Shown here in pieces: positions 16,439 to 23,832 of a stretch of DNA of 64,000 nucleotides (positions are counted from its first letter, which is position 1; every line of letters begins with the position of its first letter). Made by a program: the position numbers and the translations under genes. The DNA comes from Microbacterium hydrocarbonoxydans (GTDB taxonomy: Bacteria > Actinomycetota > Actinomycetes > Actinomycetales > Microbacteriaceae), in the NCBI RefSeq assembly GCF_900105205.1, contig NZ_FNSQ01000005.1, forward strand, positions 868,001 through 932,000, written 5' to 3'. The notes below the pieces were generated by a model. That model saw only the letters and a program-made list of their open reading frames with translations, did not search any database and was not told the DNA's origin.

Positions 16439-16876
16439 TCAGACGGCTCCGCCCTCGGCGAGGTAGGCGAGACGGTGCAGGGTCTCCGAATTGCGCCAGC
16501 GCAGCATGGGTGTGGTGACGAGGCTCGGCACCAGCGTCGCGGGCCCCGAGACCGGCTCCTCGTCGATACGGACCATCGTGCCGCCGCCGTAGGAGCGCAC
16601 TCGCAGGGTGACCCGCGCCTCGCCGATGGGCCAGCCGCGGGCGCGCATCACCATGCGGTTCGGCGGGGACCATTCCTCGACGACGGTGGTGTCGTCGAGC
16701 AGGAACGGCCATACGCCCACCGAATGATGCAGCTCGGCGCCCGGCTGCGGCCAGGTCGCGTCGACGTCGCGCATGCGCGAGGCCCCCACGACCCAGGCCG
16801 GGTACAGCCAGGCGTTGCTCAGCACCCGGAACACATCGTCGGGCCGGCAGTCCATGGTCCGCACGTTCTTCGCCAT
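16439..16876 (-). CDS. SRPBCC / START-like hydrophobic ligand-binding protein
   Basis: A 145-residue helix-grip protein (CRPDDVFRVLSNAWLYPAWV at residues 10-29, with the strands RMVMRARGWPIGEARVTLRV). Such proteins bind hydrophobic ligands in a large cavity. GAGGAGC precedes the ATG. It diverges from the P450 gene 160 bases away and converges tightly with the alcohol dehydrogenase (one base between stops), so it may share a promoter region with the P450. Confidence 0.8.
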   Translation of the reverse strand: MAKNVRTMDCRPDDVFRVLSNAWLYPAWVVGASRMRDVDATWPQPGAELHHSVGVWPFLLDDTTVVEEWSPPNRMVMRARGWPIGEARVTLRVRSYGGGTMVRIDEEPVSGPATLVPSLVTTPMLRWRNSETLHRLAYLAEGGAV

Positions 16877-17036
16877 GTCGGCGCTCCTCTCTCGTCTGTG
16901 GTGATCGTGGCGGTGGGCGGCGATCCGCGTACAGGGGGTTGACGGACACCGCCCATCCGCTCCGACCATTTAGCACACGCACCCGTGATCGCGCCTCCCC
17001 CTGGAACTGCGCCGCCGCCTCTGCGAACGTCGGAGC

Positions 17037-18368
17037 ATGGCACTCATCGACCTTCCCGTCAGGGCGGCGCACCGCCTCGCCGCACTCACCCACGACGATG
17101 CTCCGATGCTCCTCACCCGGGGCTACGACTTCGGCTCGAGGATCTGGCGCAGGGCTCGCCCCGGGGCGCGATCGGCGCCGATGCGGCTGCTCGGCAGCGA
17201 TGCCGTATTCGTCCGCGGCGTCGAGGGCGTGGAGCTCTTCTACGATGCCGATCGCATCGCGCGATCGGGGGCGATGCCCTCCATCGTGCAGGAGAGTCTC
17301 TTCGGACACGGATCGGTGCACAGCCTCGACGGCGACGAGCACCGGCATCGCAAGGCCTCCTTCCTCGACGTCGCCTACGAGGACGAGCAGGTGTCGAGGC
17401 TCACGCCCTGGCTGGAGCGCGAGTGGGAGCACGAGCGTCAGGCATGGCTCGACGGCGGCACCCGCAGTGCATACGACGCGGCTGTCGGCGCGCTGGGCCG
17501 CGCGGTCATGGGATGGGCGGGCGTGCCGGGCACGCCCGCGGCGAAGACCCGGTGGTCGGCTCGGCTCGCGCAGATCGTCGACGGGTTCGGCTCCCCGTAC
17601 TCTCCGGTCTACGTCGCGGCGCTCGCGAACCGGTGGTGGTCCGACCGTCACTCCGCCCGCCTGATCGAGGCGGTGCGCCAGGGCGCGCTGCGCGCGGAAC
17701 CCCGCACGGCGCTCGAGGTGTGGGCGCACCACCGCGATCGCGACGGTGAGCTGCTGCCGTCGCAGGTCGCGGGTGTGGAGCTGCAGAACAGCATCCGCCC
17801 GATGATCGCGGTCGCGCGGTTCGTCGCGTTCGCGGCGAAGGAGCTGCAGGAGCGGCCGGACTGGCGCGAGCGGATCGCCGCCGAAACGGCGGAGCGGGGC
17901 GCGCTGGTCGGCGGGCCTCTCGCGACGATGTTCGCGCAGGAGATCCGTCGCACTTCGCCGTTCGTGCCGATGCTGCCGGGGTGGGCGACCGCCGACATCG
18001 AGATCGACGGCCAGCGCGTGGACGCCGGCGGGCGGGTCGTGCTCGACCTCCAGGGCACCAACACGGATGAACGGTTCTGGCCGAGGCCGCAGCGGTTCGA
18101 CCCCGAGCGCTTCCGAGGTGTGGACGACTATGAGTCGCTCGCGGCGTTCGTCCCCCATGGCGGGGCCGACGTGGCGACCGGACACCGGTGCCCGGGGGAG
18201 AAGCTCGCCATCGCCGGCCTCGCCGGTGCCATCGCCGTGCTCAGCGACCCCGGGCTGCGCATCCTCGACGACGGCCTCGACGTGAATCGTCGACGGCTGC
18301 CAACCCGTCCTCGGTCCGGTGGGAAGGTGCGGTCAGCCACGGCATCCGGTCGCTGCCCGTTCCACTGA
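17037..18368 (+). CDS. CYP152-type cytochrome P450 (fatty-acid peroxygenase / decarboxylase family)
   Basis: A 443-residue haem protein. The haem-ligand loop is FVPHGGADVATGHRCPGEKL with C385, and the ExxR motif is E302-R305. The I-helix segment ELQNSIRPMIAVARF carries R254-P255 in place of the usual acid-alcohol pair, which marks the H2O2-using CYP152 family. LFGHGSVHSLDG puts F89 and H95 where the decarboxylase OleT has Phe79 and His85; the hydroxylase P450-BSbeta has Gln at the His site. The likely activity is peroxide-driven hydroxylation or decarboxylation of fatty acids. No redox partner gene is adjacent, which fits. Confidence 0.85.
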   Translation: MALIDLPVRAAHRLAALTHDDAPMLLTRGYDFGSRIWRRARPGARSAPMRLLGSDAVFVRGVEGVELFYDADRIARSGAMPSIVQESLFGHGSVHSLDGDEHRHRKASFLDVAYEDEQVSRLTPWLEREWEHERQAWLDGGTRSAYDAAVGALGRAVMGWAGVPGTPAAKTRWSARLAQIVDGFGSPYSPVYVAALANRWWSDRHSARLIEAVRQGALRAEPRTALEVWAHHRDRDGELLPSQVAGVELQNSIRPMIAVARFVAFAAKELQERPDWRERIAAETAERGALVGGPLATMFAQEIRRTSPFVPMLPGWATADIEIDGQRVDAGGRVVLDLQGTNTDERFWPRPQRFDPERFRGVDDYESLAAFVPHGGADVATGHRCPGEKLAIAGLAGAIAVLSDPGLRILDDGLDVNRRRLPTRPRSGGKVRSATASGRCPFH

Positions 18369-18461
18369 TCGAGTGCTCCTGTGCGTTCTGTCAAGGGGCG
18401 CGCACGCGGATGGAGCGGCCAGGCATGCTGACCTGACCGAAGCACCGACGAAGGGAGCATC

Positions 18462-18635
18462 ATGTCAGATCTCGAATCCACCCCGGACGACGGCCGAGCA
18501 GAATCGGATGAGACCCCGATGATCCCCGACGAGCTCGCCCCACGGCAGCAGTCGGAGGATCCGGTCCCGAACGATCCCGACCTCGCAGGTTCGTCGGACG
18601 AGGAGCGGGTCGAGGAGCGGGTCGACGACGTCTGA
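18462..18635 (+). CDS. Small acidic protein
   Basis: A 57-residue protein (MSDLESTPDDGRAESDETPM onward), about one third Asp and Glu, with few hydrophobics and presumably disordered. AAGGGAG lies eight bases before the ATG and the codon pattern is normal for this genome, which supports a real gene. No family is recognised. It sits between the P450 and a convergent transporter. Confidence 0.6.
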   Translation: MSDLESTPDDGRAESDETPMIPDELAPRQQSEDPVPNDPDLAGSSDEERVEERVDDV

Positions 18636-18717
18636 CCCGCTCCACCAGCGGTCGGTCGTCGTAGGCGACCGGCCACGGCGCCCGCCGCACAGCTCCCCCT
18701 ACCTGGTGCGGTGGGCG

Positions 18718-18733
18718 TCCCGCCTCGGCGGGA
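18718..18733. terminator. Hairpin between convergent genes
   Basis: TCCCGCC-TC-GGCGGGA can fold into a short GC stem twelve bases from the transporter stop, in the gap between the small acidic gene and the convergent cation transporter. Confidence 0.35.
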
Positions 18734-18744
18734 GGGGGCGGGCG

Positions 18745-19728
18745 TCAGCCTCGACCCGACGTGTCGACCCCGTCCGGCATCTCCTCGGTCGGGATGATCA
18801 CGACATCCTGCACCTTCCAGTCGAGGCCGGTGATGCGTGCGGCGAGGTCTGTCGAGTCGCTGAGCGACACCTTCCCGCGGTGTGGGACGACGAACGCCTC
18901 GATGTGGAAGACCTGCCCCTGATCCCGCATCCGAACGCCTGCCTCCTTGACCCAGGGACGCGAGCGCATGGTCGAGATGACGTCGCCGGCCAGCGGATGC
19001 GGGTGCGCGCTGTCGTACGTCCTGGCGCGCTGGTCCATCAGGTCGATCACGGCGGTCTTGGTATTGCGCCAGCCGTCCCACACGATGCCGAGGGAGATCA
19101 CGAGGGCAGCGGCACCGTCGAGCCACCACACTCCGGCGCCCACACCCAGCACGCCGACGATGGAGGCGACGGTGGTCTGCCAGTCCGCCTTCGCCATGTC
19201 GGCATCCGCGTAGAGCAGCTTGTTGTGCAGCACCGGGGCGAGCTTCGCCTTCGCAGGGCCGTACAAGAACACCGGGCCGACGATCACGACCGCCATCACG
19301 GCGACCATCAGCCATCCCAGCCAGATCGTCTGTCCGAACAGCTGCACGGTGCCGATCGTCGGATGCTCGCGTGCGAGGAGTCCCGTCACGGCCTCCACCG
19401 CCAGATTGAGTCCGACGGCGAGCAGGGCGACACCGGCGACGAGGTGCCCGATGCCCATGACGCGGTGGAGTCCGTACGGATGCTTCACGGAGGGCGCTCG
19501 CCGGATGAAGATCAGTGCCACGAGGAACGCGACCTGGGGGATGAGCGACAGCATGTCCTCGATCCAGGCGGTGCGCATCGCCTGGGAGTTGCCGACCACC
19601 AGCGCGATCACCGCGATGGTGACCGAGGTGTACGCGATCGTGAACCACTCCCACTTGATCGCCCGGCGGAGTGCATTCCGCTGCTCGTCCGGCAGCTCGG
19701 TGCGACCGATGCGCTGCAGGGAGGTCAT
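18745..19728 (-). CDS. Cation diffusion facilitator transporter
   Basis: A 327-residue metal/proton antiporter. It has six helices; helix 2 carries DMLSLIP and the helix 4-5 region HNKLLYADADMAKADWQ carries the H/D metal residues, and a cytoplasmic C-terminal domain (residues about 235-320) has VFHIEAFVVPHRGKVSLSDS. The metal (Zn, Fe, Mn or Co) cannot be told. The start overlaps the stop of the lipoprotein gene upstream (ATGA), so the two are translated together, an unusual partnership for this family. Confidence 0.85.
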   Translation of the reverse strand: MTSLQRIGRTELPDEQRNALRRAIKWEWFTIAYTSVTIAVIALVVGNSQAMRTAWIEDMLSLIPQVAFLVALIFIRRAPSVKHPYGLHRVMGIGHLVAGVALLAVGLNLAVEAVTGLLAREHPTIGTVQLFGQTIWLGWLMVAVMAVVIVGPVFLYGPAKAKLAPVLHNKLLYADADMAKADWQTTVASIVGVLGVGAGVWWLDGAAALVISLGIVWDGWRNTKTAVIDLMDQRARTYDSAHPHPLAGDVISTMRSRPWVKEAGVRMRDQGQVFHIEAFVVPHRGKVSLSDSTDLAARITGLDWKVQDVVIIPTEEMPDGVDTSGRG

Positions 19729-20237
19729 CGCGAACCCACCTCTTCGTCGAGGTAGCGCTCCACCGCGCTGAGGAACGCGTTCTCGCCGAGCGGCACGAGC
19801 AGGACGATCTCGCGCCCGTCGGCGCCCTCGATCTCCGGATAGCCGCGAGTGATCCCGGCCTGGTCGATCCAGGGTGTATCGGAGGTGAACCCGCCGGCGA
19901 CCAGGTCGAGGTCGCCGCGTTCGAGCATCCCGACGAGGGTCTCCTCCGATCCTTCGGTCCATTCGATCTCGGCATCGATGCTGTCGGCGAACCCCTCGAC
20001 GAGGTCGGGGAGGCTGCCGGTCGGAGTGCCGCCGTCTGGGCCGCGGTCGGTGACGAGTCCTGGATCGGGCGAGACGCCGACGCGCAGTTCGCCATCGGAC
20101 ACGGCTTGCAGCGTTCCGTCGGGATCTGCGGGGATCGTCAGCCCTCCGCAGCCGGCCAGACCGATCACGGCGACGGCCGCGGCGGCGACGGCGGCGACGC
20201 GACGGAAGAGGGTCTTCGAGGCGTTCACGTCTCCCAT
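19725..20237 (-). CDS. Orphan substrate-binding lipoprotein (SBP_bac_3-like, short)
   Basis: A 170-residue predicted lipoprotein with lipobox LAGC (Cys30). The mature part resembles the first lobe of amino-acid-type binding proteins: GELRVGVSPDPG, SLPDLVEGFADSIDAEIEWT, then DLVAGGFTSDTPWIDQAGIT. Full family members have about 250 residues, so the second lobe is shortened. No ABC permease or ATPase is nearby; the gene is coupled to the cation diffusion facilitator instead. It may deliver or sense a metal complex at the membrane, which is inference. Confidence 0.75.
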   Translation of the reverse strand: MGDVNASKTLFRRVAAVAAAAVAVIGLAGCGGLTIPADPDGTLQAVSDGELRVGVSPDPGLVTDRGPDGGTPTGSLPDLVEGFADSIDAEIEWTEGSEETLVGMLERGDLDLVAGGFTSDTPWIDQAGITRGYPEIEGADGREIVLLVPLGENAFLSAVERYLDEEVGSR

Positions 20238-20350
20238 CGTGGCGCGGTCGGACGTGGATCGGAAGCTGGTTGATCCTCGACGCGACTCGGAGTAAGCGGT
20301 CGGTTCGTCCTGGCGGAACGCAGCGGAGCGCCGGCTCCCGGACGACCGGC

Positions 20351-20356
20351 TACGGT
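20351..20356 (+). promoter_or_regulatory. -10 box of a leaderless promoter
   Basis: TACGGT ends seven bases before the ATG at 20364. Confidence 0.4.
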
Positions 20357-20363
20357 AGGGCAC

Positions 20364-21647
20364 ATGACTCAGGCCCTCCGGACGTTCGGGCGCATCCTCG
20401 CCCGGCACTGGCCGGCGCTCATGGCCTGGTACATCGCGGGCGAGGCGCTGCATCGCGTGCTCATCGAGCTCGCAGGGTTCATCGGCGGACTCACCACCCT
20501 GGGTGGGCTCCTGCTGCTGCCGCTCGCGGTCGCCGCGCGTCTCGTCTCGTACGTCGCGATGTATCTGACTGTGCGGCCGTCGCTGCCGCACAGTCGCAGG
20601 ACGGATGCCGGTGGAGTGCGCGAGTTCGGCTCCGCGACTCTGGCGGCGATCCTGCCCTTCTTCGCCTTCTACACGGCATGGGGGCTGCTCGACGCCGATC
20701 AGATCGAGTTCTACCAGATCGCGTCCGCCATCGCGCTGGCGGACTCCGGGTTCGAGCTCGATCAGGTCGGCGACCGTGGCGGCCTGATCTCGGTCGGGGC
20801 GCTGCCGGTCACGGTGCTCGTGATCGCCCTGATCGCACGGCTGCTGTTCACCCGCTTCGCCGCTCGCCTGCCACGGTGGACCGTCGTGCTCGCCGCGTAC
20901 ACCGAGGTTCTCTGGACCTTCATGCTCTTCACCCTCGTCGCCCGCTGGTGGAACGGCGTGCTGGACTGGTTCGCCGAGCGCCAGGCCGTGGGGTGGCTGC
21001 AGGGGATCGGCGACTGGTTCGCCGCGAACCTCGCCCCGATCGCCGTCATCTGGGAAGGAGCGACGTGGGTGTTCGGCATCCTCGTCGCCGCTCTCATCGT
21101 GCCGGCGGCCTGGCTGACGGTCGCCGGGGTGATCTTCGGCACCACGTTCGACTCCACCCCGTCGTTCGCCCGCTGGACCGGCGGCGTCGCGCGCGGCACG
21201 GCGATGAGCGTCGCCCGCACCCTGGTCATGCGCCTCGAGGGACTCGTCGCCGCCGTCACCGTCATCTGGCGCGGCGGCCCGCTGCTGTTCGGCGCGTATG
21301 CGCTGGCGTATGCGGCGTGGGGTCTCGCCGAGCAGACCGGCACCAGGGGAGCGTTGCTGCTCGTGGGGGCGCACGAGTCGTCCTTCTGGGCGGGATTCTT
21401 CCCCCTCATCACCGTGGCGGTGGCGGCCGTCGCCGAACCGCTCAGGGTCGCCATCGTGGCGACCGCATACGACGGCGTCATCGGTCGGCCGCATGCAGGG
21501 CTCGACACCCGACCCTCAGGGCTCGATGCGGAAGCGAGCGAGGTCCTGGTCGCTCCCCTCGATGTCGAGGACGAAGGGTCCCTCGGCGTCGTCGGGAAGC
21601 AGGAAGACGAGCAGGATGCGGTACGACGACGACTCGACGATGCATGA
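20364..21647 (+). CDS. Multi-pass membrane protein of unknown function
   Basis: A 427-residue protein with about eight hydrophobic segments, Trp-rich loops (LVARWWNGVLDWFAERQ, GIGDWFAANLAP) and no recognised motif. The last 43 residues (LDTRPSGLDAEASEVL onward) are polar and antisense to the coding region of the convergent gene; they look like read-through past a lost stop rather than conserved sequence. The overlap with the next gene is 132 bases. Confidence 0.65.
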   Translation: MTQALRTFGRILARHWPALMAWYIAGEALHRVLIELAGFIGGLTTLGGLLLLPLAVAARLVSYVAMYLTVRPSLPHSRRTDAGGVREFGSATLAAILPFFAFYTAWGLLDADQIEFYQIASAIALADSGFELDQVGDRGGLISVGALPVTVLVIALIARLLFTRFAARLPRWTVVLAAYTEVLWTFMLFTLVARWWNGVLDWFAERQAVGWLQGIGDWFAANLAPIAVIWEGATWVFGILVAALIVPAAWLTVAGVIFGTTFDSTPSFARWTGGVARGTAMSVARTLVMRLEGLVAAVTVIWRGGPLLFGAYALAYAAWGLAEQTGTRGALLLVGAHESSFWAGFFPLITVAVAAVAEPLRVAIVATAYDGVIGRPHAGLDTRPSGLDAEASEVLVAPLDVEDEGSLGVVGKQEDEQDAVRRRLDDA

Positions 21648-22001
21648 ACTCTCGCCCTCGTCGTAGGGCACGTCGAGTGGCGCGCGGGCGCTGAGCCAGG
21701 TCCGCTCGGTGCTCGTCTCGGTGAGGCTCGCCTGTCCGCAGGTCTTCGCATCGAAGCCTCCGGTGGAACTCAGCCGCACGCTGAGCGTGCGCGAGCCGTC
21801 AGGGGCGTCGAACTCGTCCCACTCGACGGGTCCGAGGGTGAGCGTCTGCCCGGCGATGTCGACGCTCGACTCGGCCTCGATCACTCGATCGGTCGGACGG
21901 ATGCTGGGCAGCACGTCGAGCCACACGGTCGCCCCGACCATCGCGATCCCCGCGAGGACGAGGGCGAACAGGGGCGCGCGCTGCCGCCGCCACCACGTCA
22001 T
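21516..22001 (-). CDS. Membrane-anchored extracytoplasmic protein (third gene of operon)
   Basis: A 161-residue protein with one N-terminal helix (PLFALVLAGIAMVGATVWL) and a beta-rich outer domain with an isolated Cys pair (KTCGQASL and SSCIVESS) that could form a disulfide. No family is recognised. Its ATG overlaps the stop of the preceding gene by four bases. It is the last of three similarly built proteins and shares 132 bases with the convergent membrane-protein gene. Confidence 0.65.
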   Translation of the reverse strand: MTWWRRQRAPLFALVLAGIAMVGATVWLDVLPSIRPTDRVIEAESSVDIAGQTLTLGPVEWDEFDAPDGSRTLSVRLSSTGGFDAKTCGQASLTETSTERTWLSARAPLDVPYDEGESSCIVESSSYRILLVFLLPDDAEGPFVLDIEGSDQDLARFRIEP

Positions 22002-22555
22002 GGCGTCCTCAGCTCGGGGTCGGCGAGCTCGGCGCTCGGCGTGCGGGGCAGCGAACCCAGATCGAGCGGGACGGCGATGATGTCGTCGAGCTCGGCGGTG
22101 AAGTACGACGTCGTCAGACGCAGCTCCGCCGACTCCGCGGTCACCTCCGGGGGGAGCTCGAAGGCGAGGGTTCCCTTCGTGTCGAGACCGAGGCGCAGCG
22201 GGGCGGACACCATGGTGGCCTGGGGGCGCTCGCTCGCCTGGAACACGCGATCGCCGACCACCAGGGTGGCGAGTCGGATCGCCGCGTCGACCTCCGTGCG
22301 CGGTGCGGACGCGACGACCGTCACGACGAGCCAGTTCCCTTCCGCGCTCCACTCGGCGTCGGGGACCGCGACCTCATCGGCGAAGGTCGCGTCGTCGACG
22401 GAGGCGATCAGGGCGCGGGATTCGACGGAGTCACCGACGGCCGCAGACTTCAGGATCGGGCTCACCACGGCATCGTCGTCCGGGGTGATCGCGGTGACGG
22501 CACCCGCGACGAGCACCAGCGCGCCGCCGAGGATCCACGGCAGGGTGCGCCTCAC
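21998..22555 (-). CDS. Membrane-anchored extracytoplasmic protein (second gene of operon)
   Basis: A 185-residue protein with an N-terminal hydrophobic helix (WILGGALVLVAGAVTAI) and an outer domain of alternating strands (WLVVTVVASAPRTEVDAAIR, LAFELPPEVTAESAELRL), similar in style to DUF4352-type immunoglobulin-like domains. The start is GTG and overlaps the previous stop (GTGA). No enzymatic motif is seen. It is probably co-expressed with its two neighbours as a surface assembly. Confidence 0.65.
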   Translation of the reverse strand: MRRTLPWILGGALVLVAGAVTAITPDDDAVVSPILKSAAVGDSVESRALIASVDDATFADEVAVPDAEWSAEGNWLVVTVVASAPRTEVDAAIRLATLVVGDRVFQASERPQATMVSAPLRLGLDTKGTLAFELPPEVTAESAELRLTTSYFTAELDDIIAVPLDLGSLPRTPSAELADPELRTP

Positions 22556-23262
22556 GGCGACTCCTCGGCGGGGATCAGGATGCGGGCGGAGGTCTCAGCG
22601 GCGCGCCAGGTGACGACACCGGACGAGAGGATCACCGCGCCGCGACGCACCTCGACCTCATGCACATCGAGCGTCACGACGCCGTCGGGGAAGGCATCCT
22701 CCGGCACGGTCCATGCGATCGTGACCTCGCTCGGCACGCCCGGCTGCAGGATGACCTGGCCCGCCGATCCGTCGCCGCGCCAGACGGCTGCACTGTCGAC
22801 GGCGGTCGTGCCGACCAGGTCCAGGAGCGGGGCCTCGGTGTTGATGAATCCGGCCTTGGTGCGGTCGGCGGTGGTGCCGACACCGACGGGGGCGTCGGAG
22901 AGGTTCTGCATCTCGAGGGTCATCACGAGCAGCTTCTCGCCGGGCTCCGCTTCGAGGTACTCCGATTCCACCGCGTCGGTGAACTCGGCATCCTGCACTG
23001 TCACGGCGTACACCGAGGTGCGCGCCTCGCCTCCGGGGCCGAGTTCTGTCGGACTCGCCTGCGCCTGCGCGAGGCCGCCCATCGCGGCCACCACGACGAC
23101 GAGGACGATGAGTCCGGCGGCGACGAACCACATCGCCCGCGGGATGTCGGCGAGCGCCTGTCTCGCGCGGAGGGCCGCTACGCGCACGACGGTGCCGCGC
23201 GTGGCGCTTTCGTGCACCGCGCCCTCGTGCGCCGTGCCTTCGTGATCCCCCGTCATACTCAC
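22552..23262 (-). CDS. Membrane-anchored protein with DUF4352-like outer domain (first gene of operon)
   Basis: A 236-residue protein. A 40-residue cytoplasmic N-terminus is followed by one helix (MWFVAAGLIVLVVVVAAMGG) and an outer domain whose first half, VYAVTVQDAEFTD ... GEKLLVMTLEMQNLSD, resembles DUF4352 telomeric-repeat-like immunoglobulin folds. GTG at 23262 has TAGGCT six bases upstream; ATG at 23256 is the alternative. It heads a three-gene coupled operon. Confidence 0.68.
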   Translation of the reverse strand: MSMTGDHEGTAHEGAVHESATRGTVVRVAALRARQALADIPRAMWFVAAGLIVLVVVVAAMGGLAQAQASPTELGPGGEARTSVYAVTVQDAEFTDAVESEYLEAEPGEKLLVMTLEMQNLSDAPVGVGTTADRTKAGFINTEAPLLDLVGTTAVDSAAVWRGDGSAGQVILQPGVPSEVTIAWTVPEDAFPDGVVTLDVHEVEVRRGAVILSSGVVTWRAAETSARILIPAEESP

Positions 23263-23268
23263 GGGGTC

Positions 23269-23274
23269 AGCCTA
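23269..23274 (-). promoter_or_regulatory. -10 box of a leaderless promoter
   Basis: On the minus strand TAGGCT ends six bases before the GTG at 23262, giving a leaderless transcript for the three-gene surface-protein operon. Confidence 0.45.
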
Positions 23275-23357
23275 GCGAGGGCACTCGCGAGGCGCCCACC
23301 ACCCCGCATCCGCTCGTCCGTCCGTCCGTTCATCCATCCATCGCCGAGCCGCGATGC

Positions 23358-23461
23358 GTGGTCGATTCGCACCCGAGCCGGTGGGTGGTCAGTTTTGCAT
23401 CCGAAAGGGCCGCTTCGGGTGCGTTTTTGACCACGGCAGAAACGGGGCGGGGTCCGCATTC
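23358..23461 (+). repeat. Structured repeat element 1 (one 30-nt-type unit plus 50-nt hairpin plus tail)
   Basis: A leading unit starts with GTGGTC at 23358. A 50-base terminal segment at 23385-23434 opens with GTGGTCA and closes with TGACCAC; inside it GCATCCGAA pairs with TTCGGGTGC. A GC-rich tail (GGCAGAAACGGGGCGGGGTC, 23435-23454) follows. The intergenic region 23275-23832 holds three such elements and no gene. Confidence 0.7.
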
Positions 23462-23486
23462 ATGGTTACGTCGCCGGGGCCGGTGC

Positions 23487-23623
23487 GTGGTCGATTTCGC
23501 ACCCGAGCCGCGGTGGGTGGTCAGTTTCGCACTCGAGCCGCGGTGGGTGGTCAGTTTCGCATCCGCAAGGGCTTCCTCCGATGCGTAATTGACCACGGCA
23601 GGAACGGGGCGGGGTCCGCATCC
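23487..23623 (+). repeat. Structured repeat element 2 (two 30-nt units plus 50-nt hairpin plus tail)
   Basis: GTGGTC recurs at 23487, 23517 and 23547, exactly 30 bases apart. The last copy opens a 50-base hairpin (23547-23596) closing with TGACCAC, with inner GCATC/GATGC. The tail at 23597-23623 nearly repeats that of element 1. Confidence 0.7.
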
Positions 23624-23648
23624 ATCCTTCCGCCACCCGAGCCGGTGC

Positions 23649-23782
23649 GGCGTCGATCTGGCACCGAGGCGCAGTGCGGGGTCAGTTTCGCGCCCGAGCT
23701 GCGGTGCGGGGTCAGTTTCGCGCCCGAAAGGGCCCCTTCCGATGCGTAACTGACCCCGGCAGGAGCTGGGCCGGGCGGGTGG
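23649..23782 (+). repeat. Structured repeat element 3 (two units plus 50-nt hairpin, compensatory change in stem)
   Basis: Unit starts are GGCGTC at 23649 and GGGGTC at 23678 and 23708. The 50-base hairpin at 23708-23757 opens with GGGGTCA and closes with TGACCCC, so both stem strands differ from elements 1 and 2 in a matched way. The GC-rich tail is more diverged. Confidence 0.68.
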
Positions 23783-23832
23783 CACGGCACGGCACGAGAC
23801 GGGACGCGACGGGTCGGCACAGCGCGGCGGAC

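Noticed and set aside
23358..23782. CRISPR array, suggested by the regular 30-base period
   Set aside because: Units are contiguous with no unique spacers of constant length and no cas genes are near.
23354..23820. Several open frames across the repeat block at 23.4-23.8 kb
   Set aside because: They translate the 30-base repeats in phase (VVSFA-like repeats) and lack ribosome sites; the repeat structure explains why no stops occur.
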